A stretch of 64,000 nt of DNA from Paenibacillus sp. 1_12 (lineage in GTDB: Bacteria; Bacillota; Bacilli; Paenibacillales; NBRC-103111). The stretch spans positions 248,001 to 312,000 of the forward strand of contig NZ_FOTE01000006.1 of the NCBI RefSeq assembly GCF_900114475.1. The letters are read 5' to 3'. Under the pieces are notes generated by a model that was not told the origin of the DNA, did not search any database, and worked only from the letters and a program-made list of their open reading frames with translations. Below are positions 35,825 to 42,906 of the stretch, piece after piece. How positions within the stretch are numbered: the first letter of the stretch is position 1; each line of letters starts with the position of its first letter. The position numbers and the translations under genes were made by a program.

Positions 35825-35859
35825 GTGCGGCTTCTATGCCATTCGAGTCATCGATTTAA

Positions 35860-36243
35860 TTACTTCACTCGGTTTGCTTCTTCCACATGTACCTCTTCCT
35901 CGCGGAAAGCAACCCCTTCAACCTTCACATTAACTTCGACAACGGATAAGCCGGTCATGTTTTCTACAGCATCACGAACGTTTTGCTGCAGCTCACTACA
36001 TACCTCTTGGATCTTGGAGCCATAATTCACAATTACACGCAAGTCTATGGCAGCCTCTACTTGACCCACTTCGACCGAGACACCTCTTTGTACATTTTTA
36101 CCACTCAGTCTTTTAGCTAACCCTTCAGAAATGCCTCCCGACATCGCAGCGATCCCGGAAGTTTCCAACGCAGCTAAGCCTGCGATTGTTGAAACAACAT
36201 CATCTGAAATGCGGATAATACCAGTTTGTATTTCTTCGGACAT
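35860..36243 (-). CDS. Asp23/Gls24-family envelope stress protein
   Basis: Asp23/YloU-like protein of 127 residues. Typical features are the start IRISDDVVSTIAGLAALETSGIAAM, VEVGQVEAAIDLRVIVNYG and MTGLSVVEVNVKVEGV. Members associate with the membrane and matter in alkaline or envelope stress. The ATG at 36243 has AAGGAG 10 nt upstream; a GTG three codons earlier is possible. Its promoter carries a 13-bp perfect palindrome between -35 and -10. Confidence 0.88.
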   Translation of the reverse strand: MSEEIQTGIIRISDDVVSTIAGLAALETSGIAAMSGGISEGLAKRLSGKNVQRGVSVEVGQVEAAIDLRVIVNYGSKIQEVCSELQQNVRDAVENMTGLSVVEVNVKVEGVAFREEEVHVEEANRVK

Positions 36244-36275
36244 ATGGATCACACTCCTTAGTGGGTTCTAATCAT

Positions 36276-36304
36276 ATTGTAATGACTTCCCATAGGGAAA
36301 GCAA
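36276..36304 (-). promoter_or_regulatory. Promoter of the Asp23 gene with a palindrome in the spacer
   Basis: Minus strand: -35 TTGCTT (36304-36299), 17-nt spacer, -10 TACAAT (36281-36276). The spacer holds TTCCCATAGGGAA (36287-36299), a perfect inverted repeat that could be an operator. Confidence 0.6.
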
Positions 36305-36409
36305 CTTATTTGGACAAAGTTCGGCTTAATTTGCACTTTCCTTTACAAGTTTCTGCTTGTTTATCGAATCCCTCAAAATGGGTATAGAAGAATAGGTTTT
36401 ATGATTTAC

Positions 36410-36418
36410 TGGTATACT
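36410..36418 (+). promoter_or_regulatory. Extended -10 element ahead of the Ca2+/H+ exchanger
   Basis: TGG followed directly by TATACT (36413-36418), no clear -35; about 22 nt from the GTG start. Confidence 0.35.
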
Positions 36419-36439
36419 TTAGTTAAGGGGGGGATTGGC

Positions 36440-37486
36440 GTGAAGCGTCATTTTTTTACTATTGGACTGATCGCAAGCTTTGTGTTAAGCGCAGCGGCTC
36501 ATTATTCAGGGATTTTCCCTTCTACCGTAGAGCTTGTACTTTCCTGTATCGCCATAATTTTTGTTGCTGGATTCCTTGGAAAAGCTACAGAAAGCGTGGC
36601 TCACTATGCAGGAGAACGGGTGGGTGGATTTTTAAATGCTACTTTTGGAAACGCAGCCGAACTGATCATTGCCTTTTTTCTGGTTAAAGAAGGTAAATTC
36701 GAAATTGTCAAAGCAAGCATTACCGGCTCTATCATTGGCAATTTGCTGCTTGTTCTTGGTCTCAGTCTGTTGATTGGAGGATTGAAATATAAGGAGCAAA
36801 ACTTCAATATCAAGCTGGCGAGCCATAATGGTTCCTTAATGCTGCTGGCCGTGATCGCCCTGTTCGTTCCTGCAGCCTTTGCAAGCTCACTGACAACCCT
36901 TCACATTTCCACCCTCAGCATCACAGTCGCAGCCGTATTGATTGTTGCTTACTTGCTTTGGCTATATTTTTCGATGGTTACCCACAAGAATGAGCTTGCA
37001 GATGAAGCCGCAGAGCATGGTGAGCCTGCCTGGTCAAAAGGATTATCGATCTTCTTCCTGGTTTTGGCTACGGCAATGGTTGCCGTTCAGAGTGAGTGGC
37101 TTGTTGGAACCTTGGAGGTATTCACACATCAATTCGGATTGTCAGAACTGTTCGTCGGTGCCTTCGTCATTGCGATTATAGGTAACGCAGCCGAGCATAG
37201 CGCAGCAATCATGCTGGCTCGCAAGAACAAGATTGGGGCAGCTGTAGAAATCGCAGTGGGCAGCTCGTTGCAAATTTCCTTGTTTGTAGCGCCTGTGCTT
37301 GTGCTCATTTCCTTATTCTTCGGTAAAACGATGGATATCGTATTCACTACCTTTGAACTCGTTGCGATTGGTGTAGCCGCGATTATCGCCAAATCCATTT
37401 CACAGGACGGATCAACCAACTGGTATGAAGGCGTGCTTCTATTAGTCGTTTATTGTATACTTGGCATCGCGTTTTACCTCGTGTAA
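36440..37486 (+). CDS. cax: Ca2+/H+ exchanger (CaCA family, ChaA/Cax type)
   Basis: Membrane antiporter of 348 residues with about eleven hydrophobic segments. The two inverted alpha-repeats with the transport glutamates are plain: FGNAAELIIA and IGNAAEHSAAI. A short acidic loop (DEAAEHGEP) separates the halves. Start is GTG at 36440, directly after AGGGGGGGATTGGC; an ATG at 36401 is in frame but has no such site and would precede the -10. With the ATPase at 15774 it is the second calcium exporter here. Confidence 0.93.
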   Translation: MKRHFFTIGLIASFVLSAAAHYSGIFPSTVELVLSCIAIIFVAGFLGKATESVAHYAGERVGGFLNATFGNAAELIIAFFLVKEGKFEIVKASITGSIIGNLLLVLGLSLLIGGLKYKEQNFNIKLASHNGSLMLLAVIALFVPAAFASSLTTLHISTLSITVAAVLIVAYLLWLYFSMVTHKNELADEAAEHGEPAWSKGLSIFFLVLATAMVAVQSEWLVGTLEVFTHQFGLSELFVGAFVIAIIGNAAEHSAAIMLARKNKIGAAVEIAVGSSLQISLFVAPVLVLISLFFGKTMDIVFTTFELVAIGVAAIIAKSISQDGSTNWYEGVLLLVVYCILGIAFYLV

Positions 37487-37511
37487 AGATACATATAGCG
37501 TTCTATAAAAA

Positions 37512-37543
37512 AAGAGTAACCTTCTGTAGAGAAGGCTACTCTT
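37512..37543. terminator. Bidirectional terminator between cax and ylaN
   Basis: AAGAGTA-CCTTCT and AGAAGG-TACTCTT arms (37512-37525, 37530-37543), with A and T runs on both flanks. The ylaN stop codon lies within it. Confidence 0.88.
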
Positions 37544-37823
37544 TTTTACTTAATGCTTCGTATAGTTCGGCCAAATTTCTCTCCAGCTTAACTAAGATTT
37601 GCTTTCCTGTTATTTCTGAAATCAATTCGGCACGAGTGGCAAAGTCAATTTCCCTTGACAACCCATACATCTGTGTATCTAACACCTCTTCATACAAAGG
37701 ACATTTGCGTGTTGTCAAATTCTCCATTTGTACTTCGATGAGCTTTTCGATTTTATCAGCATCCTCTTGAAGAAGAAGAAGTGCTTTCTGTGATAGGCTG
37801 AGTAACAAATCGGATGATGACAT
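37536..37823 (-). CDS. ylaN: YlaN family protein (UPF0358)
   Basis: Protein of 95 residues. The block NLTTRKCPLYEEVLDTQMYGLSREIDFATR is diagnostic of YlaN, an iron-binding protein reported to relieve Fur repression in Bacillus and Staphylococcus. The ATG at 37823 has GGGGGGAAG upstream; a further ATG at 37850 is in frame. Single-gene unit with its own promoter (37857-37885). Confidence 0.92.
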   Translation of the reverse strand: MSSSDLLLSLSQKALLLLQEDADKIEKLIEVQMENLTTRKCPLYEEVLDTQMYGLSREIDFATRAELISEITGKQILVKLERNLAELYEALSKKE

Positions 37824-37856
37824 CGAGCTTCCCCCCTGAACGAACTTCATAGCTTA

Positions 37857-37885
37857 ATATTAGTCGAAAATGTCCCAATACACAA
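37857..37885 (-). promoter_or_regulatory. SigA-type promoter of ylaN
   Basis: Minus strand: -35 TTGTGT (37885-37880), 17-nt spacer, -10 TAATAT (37862-37857). Confidence 0.6.
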
Positions 37886-37940
37886 GAGAGTCGTCCATCA
37901 TCTTCTCTGATATTCATTAATAAGTGAGCATTTAAAAGAA

Positions 37941-37974
37941 AAAAGCAGTTCCACCCTCGGATGGAAGTGCTTTT
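37941..37974 (-). terminator. Terminator after the HPr-like gene
   Basis: AAAAGCACTTCCA / TGGAACTGCTTTT stem on the minus strand (one mismatch), followed by TTCTTTT. Confidence 0.85.
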
Positions 37975-37980
37975 CACCTA

Positions 37981-38229
37981 TTATTCTTGGATACTGTTAA
38001 TTTGCAAGTTATGCTTAGCAAACACTTCTGCCATTGCTTTCTTAGCATCTTCCGCGTCAGGACCGTGCACATGCAGATCATAATTACTGCTTGTCAGCAA
38101 AGTTGTGAACAAACCCAGAATACTTTTGACATCAATGTACTTGTTCTCATACTGCAAAACAATGGAAGATCTAAATTTGTTAGCGGTTTGAGAAATTTCA
38201 ACGATTGCTGCGTTATTGGCACTTGACAT
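37981..38229 (-). CDS. HPr-like protein without the phosphorylated histidine
   Basis: 82-residue protein of the HPr fold. From residue 7 the sequence AAIVEISQTANKFRSSIVLQ aligns with HPr helix 1 and strand 2, and DVKSILGLF keeps the regulatory serine region (Ser46 in HPr). The first strand and the GLHARPA active loop are absent, so there is no His15 and it cannot pass phosphate to sugars. It resembles Crh in keeping only the serine site, but is shorter at the N-terminus. The ATG at 38229 follows GGAGGGATTCAAA; a longer frame to 38262 does not restore the loop. Could act with CcpA; inference. Confidence 0.8.
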   Translation of the reverse strand: MSSANNAAIVEISQTANKFRSSIVLQYENKYIDVKSILGLFTTLLTSSNYDLHVHGPDAEDAKKAMAEVFAKHNLQINSIQE

Positions 38230-38324
38230 TTTGAATCCCTCCATATGGATCAGCGACATCAAAACAATTAAATAAATCGCTTTCTTTCTTTGATTTTACC
38301 TTGGAAATCAGCAAATCGCAACTA

Positions 38325-39440
38325 CTATTTCAAATGCTCCGGATTTAACCCTTCCAACTCCTGGATCACAAAACGTCCATTCTTACGGATCAGCACATCG
38401 TCAAAATAAATTTCACCGCCGCCATATTCAGGACGTTGAATCAATACAAGATCCCAATGAACCGAAGAACGATTCCCATTGTCTGCCTGCTCGTAAGCCT
38501 GGCCCGGGGTAAAATGCAGGCTCCCGTCAATCTTTTCATCAAATAGTGTATCTTTCATTGGCGTTAGTATATGGGGATTGAAGCCCAAACTGAATTCTCC
38601 GATATAACGGGCCCCTTCGTCCGTGTCCAATATCTGATTTAAACGGTCGGTTTGGTTACTGGTGGCCTCGACAATCTTACCATTTTCAAAACGAAAAGCA
38701 ATTTGTTCAAAAGTAATTCCCGACTTTACACTTGGGGTGTTGTATGTGATCGTGCCGTTAACTGAATCGCGAATAGGCGCCGTATATACTTCACCATCTG
38801 GAATGTTCCGTCTGCCGCAGCATTTGACCGAGCCAATCCCCTTAATCGAAAACTGAATGTCCGTACCGGGAGCTACAATGCGTACACGATCCGTCCGGTT
38901 CATAAGTGCCTGCAGCGGGTCCATGGCCTTGGACATTTGTGCATAATCCAGATTGCATACATCAAAATAAAAATTTTCAAATTTGGCTGTGCTCATTCCA
39001 GCAAGTTGCGCCATAGAGGCATTCGGATAGCGCAGGACAACCCAACGTGTCTTCTTGACTCGCTGCTCCAAATGTATTGGCTTACGATAATAGAGGTCAT
39101 ACAGCTTCATCTGCTCCTCAGGCACATCCGACATCTCGCTTACATTAGAGCCTGCTCGAATCGCCACATAACAGCTCATATCCTGCATACGTTTTAGATC
39201 CATCTCCGCCCAATGCTCAATCTGTTCACGGGTTATCGATCGCAGCATTGCACTTTGCACAACAGGATCGATCATTTCAACATACGGAAGCCCACCGCGG
39301 GCATATACCTCTTCCACCAGACAGCTAACGATTTCCCTCTCCGAACCGATCATTTCGATCAGTACCTTTTCCCCTGGTTGAACATCCAGTGAATATGTAA
39401 TGAGGTTTCGAGCCAACAATTCCAAACGCGGATCACGCAT
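38325..39440 (-). CDS. M29-family aminopeptidase (AmpS/AmpT)
   Basis: Metallo-aminopeptidase of 371 residues. Metal-site and family segments: DGEVYTAPIRDSVNGTITYN, FENGKIVEA, EFSLGFNPHI, TPGQAYEQADNGNRSSVHWDLVL near the C-terminus (a conserved Glu/His/Asp set). The ATG at 39440 follows AAGGAGATGATAGGT. Lies 43 nt downstream of the TVP38 gene, likely in one transcript. Confidence 0.9.
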   Translation of the reverse strand: MRDPRLELLARNLITYSLDVQPGEKVLIEMIGSEREIVSCLVEEVYARGGLPYVEMIDPVVQSAMLRSITREQIEHWAEMDLKRMQDMSCYVAIRAGSNVSEMSDVPEEQMKLYDLYYRKPIHLEQRVKKTRWVVLRYPNASMAQLAGMSTAKFENFYFDVCNLDYAQMSKAMDPLQALMNRTDRVRIVAPGTDIQFSIKGIGSVKCCGRRNIPDGEVYTAPIRDSVNGTITYNTPSVKSGITFEQIAFRFENGKIVEATSNQTDRLNQILDTDEGARYIGEFSLGFNPHILTPMKDTLFDEKIDGSLHFTPGQAYEQADNGNRSSVHWDLVLIQRPEYGGGEIYFDDVLIRKNGRFVIQELEGLNPEHLK

Positions 39441-39483
39441 ACCTATCATCTCCTTTTTAAATGTAAACAAAAAATGAACATCC

Positions 39484-40068
39484 TTAAGTTTGCTCCACTC
39501 TGCTAAGCTTTTTCCTGAAGATATGACCGACTAGAAGCAGGATCACAAAGATGCCCAGCATAAGCAACAGACGTTTTTTATTATGTTGAAAATGCAGCAA
39601 ATCATGCCCTATAAACGATTCCAGTAAAATCATCGGGAGTTTACCGACAATCGTTCCCAGTACAAAATCCATTGTTTTCACACGCATAACCGCAGCACCC
39701 AAATTAATGCCGAACGATGGTATAACCGGAATGATCCGGCTGATCGCGATATATACAAAACCGTGATGCTCGATCTGCTTGTTAAACTTTTGAATATAAG
39801 CATTGTTAGCCAACTTCTTTTCAACCCAACTCCGACCATAATTACGAGCTAGCCAAAATTCAGTAATAGCTCCAAGAACAGCCATTACATAATTAACGGC
39901 AAAACCAAACCATAATCCAAATACGAGTACATTCACCCCTGCAACTACGACAAAAGGCATAAAGGGAACGACCGGTTGGACAAAAGCAAGCAGTGCTCCC
40001 AGAAAATGTCCCCAGAGCCCCCACGTTTCTAGCAGGTTGGATAAATGCTGGACATTCCATTTTCCCAA
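39484..40068 (-). CDS. TVP38/TMEM64 (DedA-superfamily) membrane protein
   Basis: Membrane protein of 194 residues with five or six hydrophobic segments. The family motif FWLARNYGRSWVEKKL and the reentrant-loop segment ISRIIPVIPSFGINLGAA are present. DedA/TVP38 proteins include lipid carriers such as UptA and PopT; the substrate is not readable here. The start is TTG at 40068 after AGGAGGGATTGCA; earlier in-frame codons are less well placed. Divergent from rpsD. Confidence 0.85.
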   Translation of the reverse strand: MGKWNVQHLSNLLETWGLWGHFLGALLAFVQPVVPFMPFVVVAGVNVLVFGLWFGFAVNYVMAVLGAITEFWLARNYGRSWVEKKLANNAYIQKFNKQIEHHGFVYIAISRIIPVIPSFGINLGAAVMRVKTMDFVLGTIVGKLPMILLESFIGHDLLHFQHNKKRLLLMLGIFVILLLVGHIFRKKLSRVEQT

Positions 40069-40130
40069 TGCAATCCCTCCTGTGAGAATAGTGTAACATT
40101 TTATTGGATCAAAATAAATCTGCTGACCAC

Positions 40131-40158
40131 TTGACACAGGGGGGTATCGTCTTATAAA
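40131..40158 (+). promoter_or_regulatory. Strong SigA promoter of rpsD
   Basis: -35 TTGACA (40131-40136), 16-nt spacer, -10 TATAAA (40153-40158). Confidence 0.85.
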
Positions 40159-40165
40159 ATTAGAA

Positions 40166-40395
40166 GTCGAGAACGTACTCAGCCCAAATTTTATTTAGGT
40201 TAGTCGTTTATGGTGGAAGACGTGTGTTCACCCTCACCGATTTTGTTGCTAGCAGGACAGCGGCTGTGACTCCTGACAGATGCCGAGCGATACTAATCGT
40301 ATATGGCTTCAAACAAAATTGGGCACATGCTTCACCCGAAGAAAACATAATAAAACAAATTAAATCCATTAATGGAACGAAGGAGCTCGTTATAC
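40166..40395 (+). promoter_or_regulatory. Long rpsD 5' leader, candidate S4 autoregulatory RNA
   Basis: About 230 nt separate the promoter from the rpsD ATG and no gene fits there. In Bacillus subtilis S4 represses its own synthesis by binding the rpsD leader, so a structured leader is expected. The exact fold was not established by eye. Confidence 0.5.
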
Positions 40396-40995
40396 ATGTC
40401 ACGCTACACAGGCCCTAAATTTAAATTAAGCCGTCGTCTGGGTATTTCCCTAAGCGGTTCCGGTAAAGAATTGAAACGTCCTTTCCCTCCAGGTCAACAT
40501 GGTCCAGGACAACGCAAAAAATTGAGCGGTTATGGTATTCAGCTTCAAGAGAAGCAAAAATTGCGCCACATGTATGGTATGAATGAGAAGCAATTCCGTA
40601 ACTTGTTCGACAAAGCAAGCAAACAACAAGGTATCTCCGGTGAAAACTTCATGATCTTGTTGGAAAGCCGTTTGGACAACCTTGTTTACCGTTTGGGCTT
40701 TGCTCACTCCCGTGCTGGAGCGCGTCAATTAGTCGCTCATGGTCACATTACAGTTAACGGTAAAAAAGTAGACATCGCTTCTTACACTTTAAGCATTGGT
40801 GATGTTGTAAGTCTTCGCGAAAGAAGCCGTAACATTGCTTCCGTTAAAGAAGCTTTGGCTAACCGCAACTACTTGCCTGCTTATGTTGAATATAACGAAG
40901 CTGCTCAAGAAGGTAAATTTACTCGTTTACCAGATCGCTCTGAGCTTCCACAAGAAATTGACGAGAAGCAAATCGTCGAGTTCTACAGCCGTTAA
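40396..40995 (+). CDS. rpsD: 30S ribosomal protein S4
   Basis: Primary 16S rRNA-binding protein of 199 residues that nucleates 30S assembly. Begins [16 protein letters not shown]; the S4 RNA-binding domain contains [29 protein letters not shown] and VNGKKVDI. No N-terminal zinc-binding cysteines are present (Cys-minus form). The ATG at 40396 has AAGGAG upstream. A stand-alone gene as in Bacillus, ended by a strong terminator. Confidence 0.99.
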   Translation: MSRYTGPKFKLSRRLGISLSGSGKELKRPFPPGQHGPGQRKKLSGYGIQLQEKQKLRHMYGMNEKQFRNLFDKASKQQGISGENFMILLESRLDNLVYRLGFAHSRAGARQLVAHGHITVNGKKVDIASYTLSIGDVVSLRERSRNIASVKEALANRNYLPAYVEYNEAAQEGKFTRLPDRSELPQEIDEKQIVEFYSR

Positions 40996-41020
40996 TTCTT
41001 TATTTCAATTAGATACAAAA

Positions 41021-41050
41021 AACTGGATGCCTCAGCATCCAGTTTTTTTT
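41021..41050. terminator. Strong terminator after rpsD
   Basis: Perfect 10-bp stem AACTGGATGC/GCATCCAGTT with loop CTCA, followed by eight T and preceded by a run of A, so it may also serve tyrS. Confidence 0.92.
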
Positions 41051-41130
41051 GTGCATCCTGCTTGTTCGATTAACATCTAATCTGTTCAAGCAATTTGCTA
41101 TTCAAGAATGGCTTGATTTCAAACCCAGTA

Positions 41131-42387
41131 TCAGCCCAGCTTGATTTTGGCAAATTTGCGCTTGCCCACCTGAATAATATCGTCTTCCTGCAATGTAAGA
41201 TTGGTATTCAGGTCCTCGATCTTGTGCTCGTTGATTTTCACTCCGCCCTGCTGTACGCTGCGACGTGCTTCACTGTTAGAAGTCGATAATCCCAGTGTGA
41301 CCAGCAGCTTTACGATACCGATTTTCCCATCCTCCAGAGCATCTGCAGCTATCACAAATTCCTCAATATCATCTGGGAGTGCGCGTTGTTGAAATACGGT
41401 AACGAAGTGCTGTTGTGCATCATTCGCGGCCTGCTCTCCGTGGTACATACTTACGAAGGTTCTCGCCAGCTGCATCTTAGCATCACGAGGGTGAACCGTA
41501 CCGTCCAACAATCCGTCTTGAAGCAGTTTCAGATCTTCATTACTCATGCTGGTTGCCAGCTCATAATATTTAGGCATCAGCTCATCAGGGATCGACATCG
41601 CTTTACCGTATATTTGATTAGGTTCCTCATCAATTCCGATGTAATTCCCAAGACTCTTGCTCATTTTGTTAATACCATCTAGTCCCTCTAGCAAAGGTGT
41701 CATGATAGTTACTTGAGAGGCAACGCCATATTCCTTCTGCAGCGTACGTCCCATCAACAAATTAAATTTCTGATCCGTTCCTCCAAGCTCTACATCACTT
41801 TTCAAAGCAACGGAATCGTAGCCCTGCATGAGGGGGTAGAAAAACTCATGCACATGGATAGGTTGACCGGATGTATAACGTTTGGAAAAATCGTCCCGTT
41901 CCATCATGCGCGCTACCGTAACTTTGGCAGACAGCTGAACGACATCAACAAAGGTCAAAGGTCCAAGCCACTCGGAATTGTAGTAAAGCTGAGTTTTATC
42001 GGCATCCAAAATTTTATAAATTTGCTTCTGATAGGTTTCGGCGTTGCGCTTGACATCCTCTTCAGTCAATTGCTTCCGTGTCTCCGATTTACCCGTAGGG
42101 TCGCCAATACGCCCTGTGAAGTCGCCAATAATCAATTGCACCTGATGGCCCAACTGCTGGAATTGCCGAAGCTTATGCAAAACCACCGTATGACCAATGT
42201 GAATATCGGGAGCAGACGGATCTAAGCCCAGCTTCACCTTCAATGGCTTGCCTGTTACAACAGAACCTATAATTTTTTGTTTAAGCTCATCCTCCGGCAC
42301 AATTTCGACCACACCGCGACGAATCCACGATAGCTGTCTCTCCACTTCCTGCTGCTGCTCTGTTGTTAACTCTTCCCATTTTGCCAT
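41131..42387 (-). CDS. tyrS: Tyrosyl-tRNA synthetase (TyrZ/TyrS2 type)
   Basis: Class I synthetase of 418 residues. HIGH appears as DIHIGHT and KMSKS as INKMSKS, with an S4-like RNA-binding domain at the C-terminus (about 355-418). The N-terminus KVKLGLDPSAPDIHIGH and the motif MERDDFSKR match the second tyrosyl-tRNA synthetase class (Bacillus TyrZ) and not TyrS. The ATG at 42387 follows GAGGAGGCAGCAGATT. It is preceded by a T-box leader. No other tyrosyl-tRNA synthetase gene is in the window. Confidence 0.96.
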   Translation of the reverse strand: MAKWEELTTEQQQEVERQLSWIRRGVVEIVPEDELKQKIIGSVVTGKPLKVKLGLDPSAPDIHIGHTVVLHKLRQFQQLGHQVQLIIGDFTGRIGDPTGKSETRKQLTEEDVKRNAETYQKQIYKILDADKTQLYYNSEWLGPLTFVDVVQLSAKVTVARMMERDDFSKRYTSGQPIHVHEFFYPLMQGYDSVALKSDVELGGTDQKFNLLMGRTLQKEYGVASQVTIMTPLLEGLDGINKMSKSLGNYIGIDEEPNQIYGKAMSIPDELMPKYYELATSMSNEDLKLLQDGLLDGTVHPRDAKMQLARTFVSMYHGEQAANDAQQHFVTVFQQRALPDDIEEFVIAADALEDGKIGIVKLLVTLGLSTSNSEARRSVQQGGVKINEHKIEDLNTNLTLQEDDIIQVGKRKFAKIKLG

Positions 42388-42420
42388 AATCTGCTGCCTC
42401 CTCATTGATATGCAAGAATA

Positions 42421-42695
42421 CAAAAAAAGCCCTCTCATCCACAAGGGACGAGAAGGCTATTGCTCGCGGTACCACCCTAATTAAAGCAGGATAAAGTCTG
42501 TAATAAACGCAGCTTTACCAAAGCTTTCACTCGACAACGATAACGGGTCTAACCCGACAGAAAGCTACTGACATTGAGAATGGCTCTAATCTGAGCATTC
42601 CATGCGTTCCCTTTCCCTGCTCCGGACGGTAATTCGAATAAGATCAAGTATCGGTTCGCACCACCCACCGACTCTCTGCCAAGCATTGTACCCTA
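42421..42695 (-). promoter_or_regulatory. T-box leader of tyrS with terminator
   Basis: Minus-strand transcript: the T-box sequence AGGGTGGTACCGCG (42478-42465) is canonical. It is followed by the terminator stem 42458-42428 and a run of seven T. A Stem I region lies upstream (about 42690-42600), containing AGAGAG, GGTGCGAACC and a candidate Tyr specifier codon UAC (42631-42629) in GAATTACC. Uncharged tRNA-Tyr would favour the antiterminator. Confidence 0.93.
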
Positions 42696-42853
42696 TTCTA
42701 CTGTTGAATCAGCTCTATGAAAGGAGCCAATACGTAAGTCCATCAATGCATTTTTCATATACAGTTACATGATTTATATCACAACCTTATCGCGTTGTCA
42801 AACATCATTTCGAAGTAATTGTCGAACACTAGTGTCCATCGTGAGTTCCTTTG

Positions 42854-42862
42854 TGGTATAAT
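42854..42862 (+). promoter_or_regulatory. Extended -10 promoter of the class A PBP
   Basis: TGG followed directly by TATAAT (42857-42862). No convincing -35. The gap 42696-42850 shows nothing else. Confidence 0.5.
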
Positions 42863-42906
42863 AAACCACGTATGTCGTTCCAAAATCGGGAGGAATTGTT
42901 ATCGGT

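Noticed and set aside
41713-42225. Antisense frame of 170 codons inside tyrS
   Set aside because: tyrS is complete here with HIGH and KMSKS; the antisense frame shows nothing.
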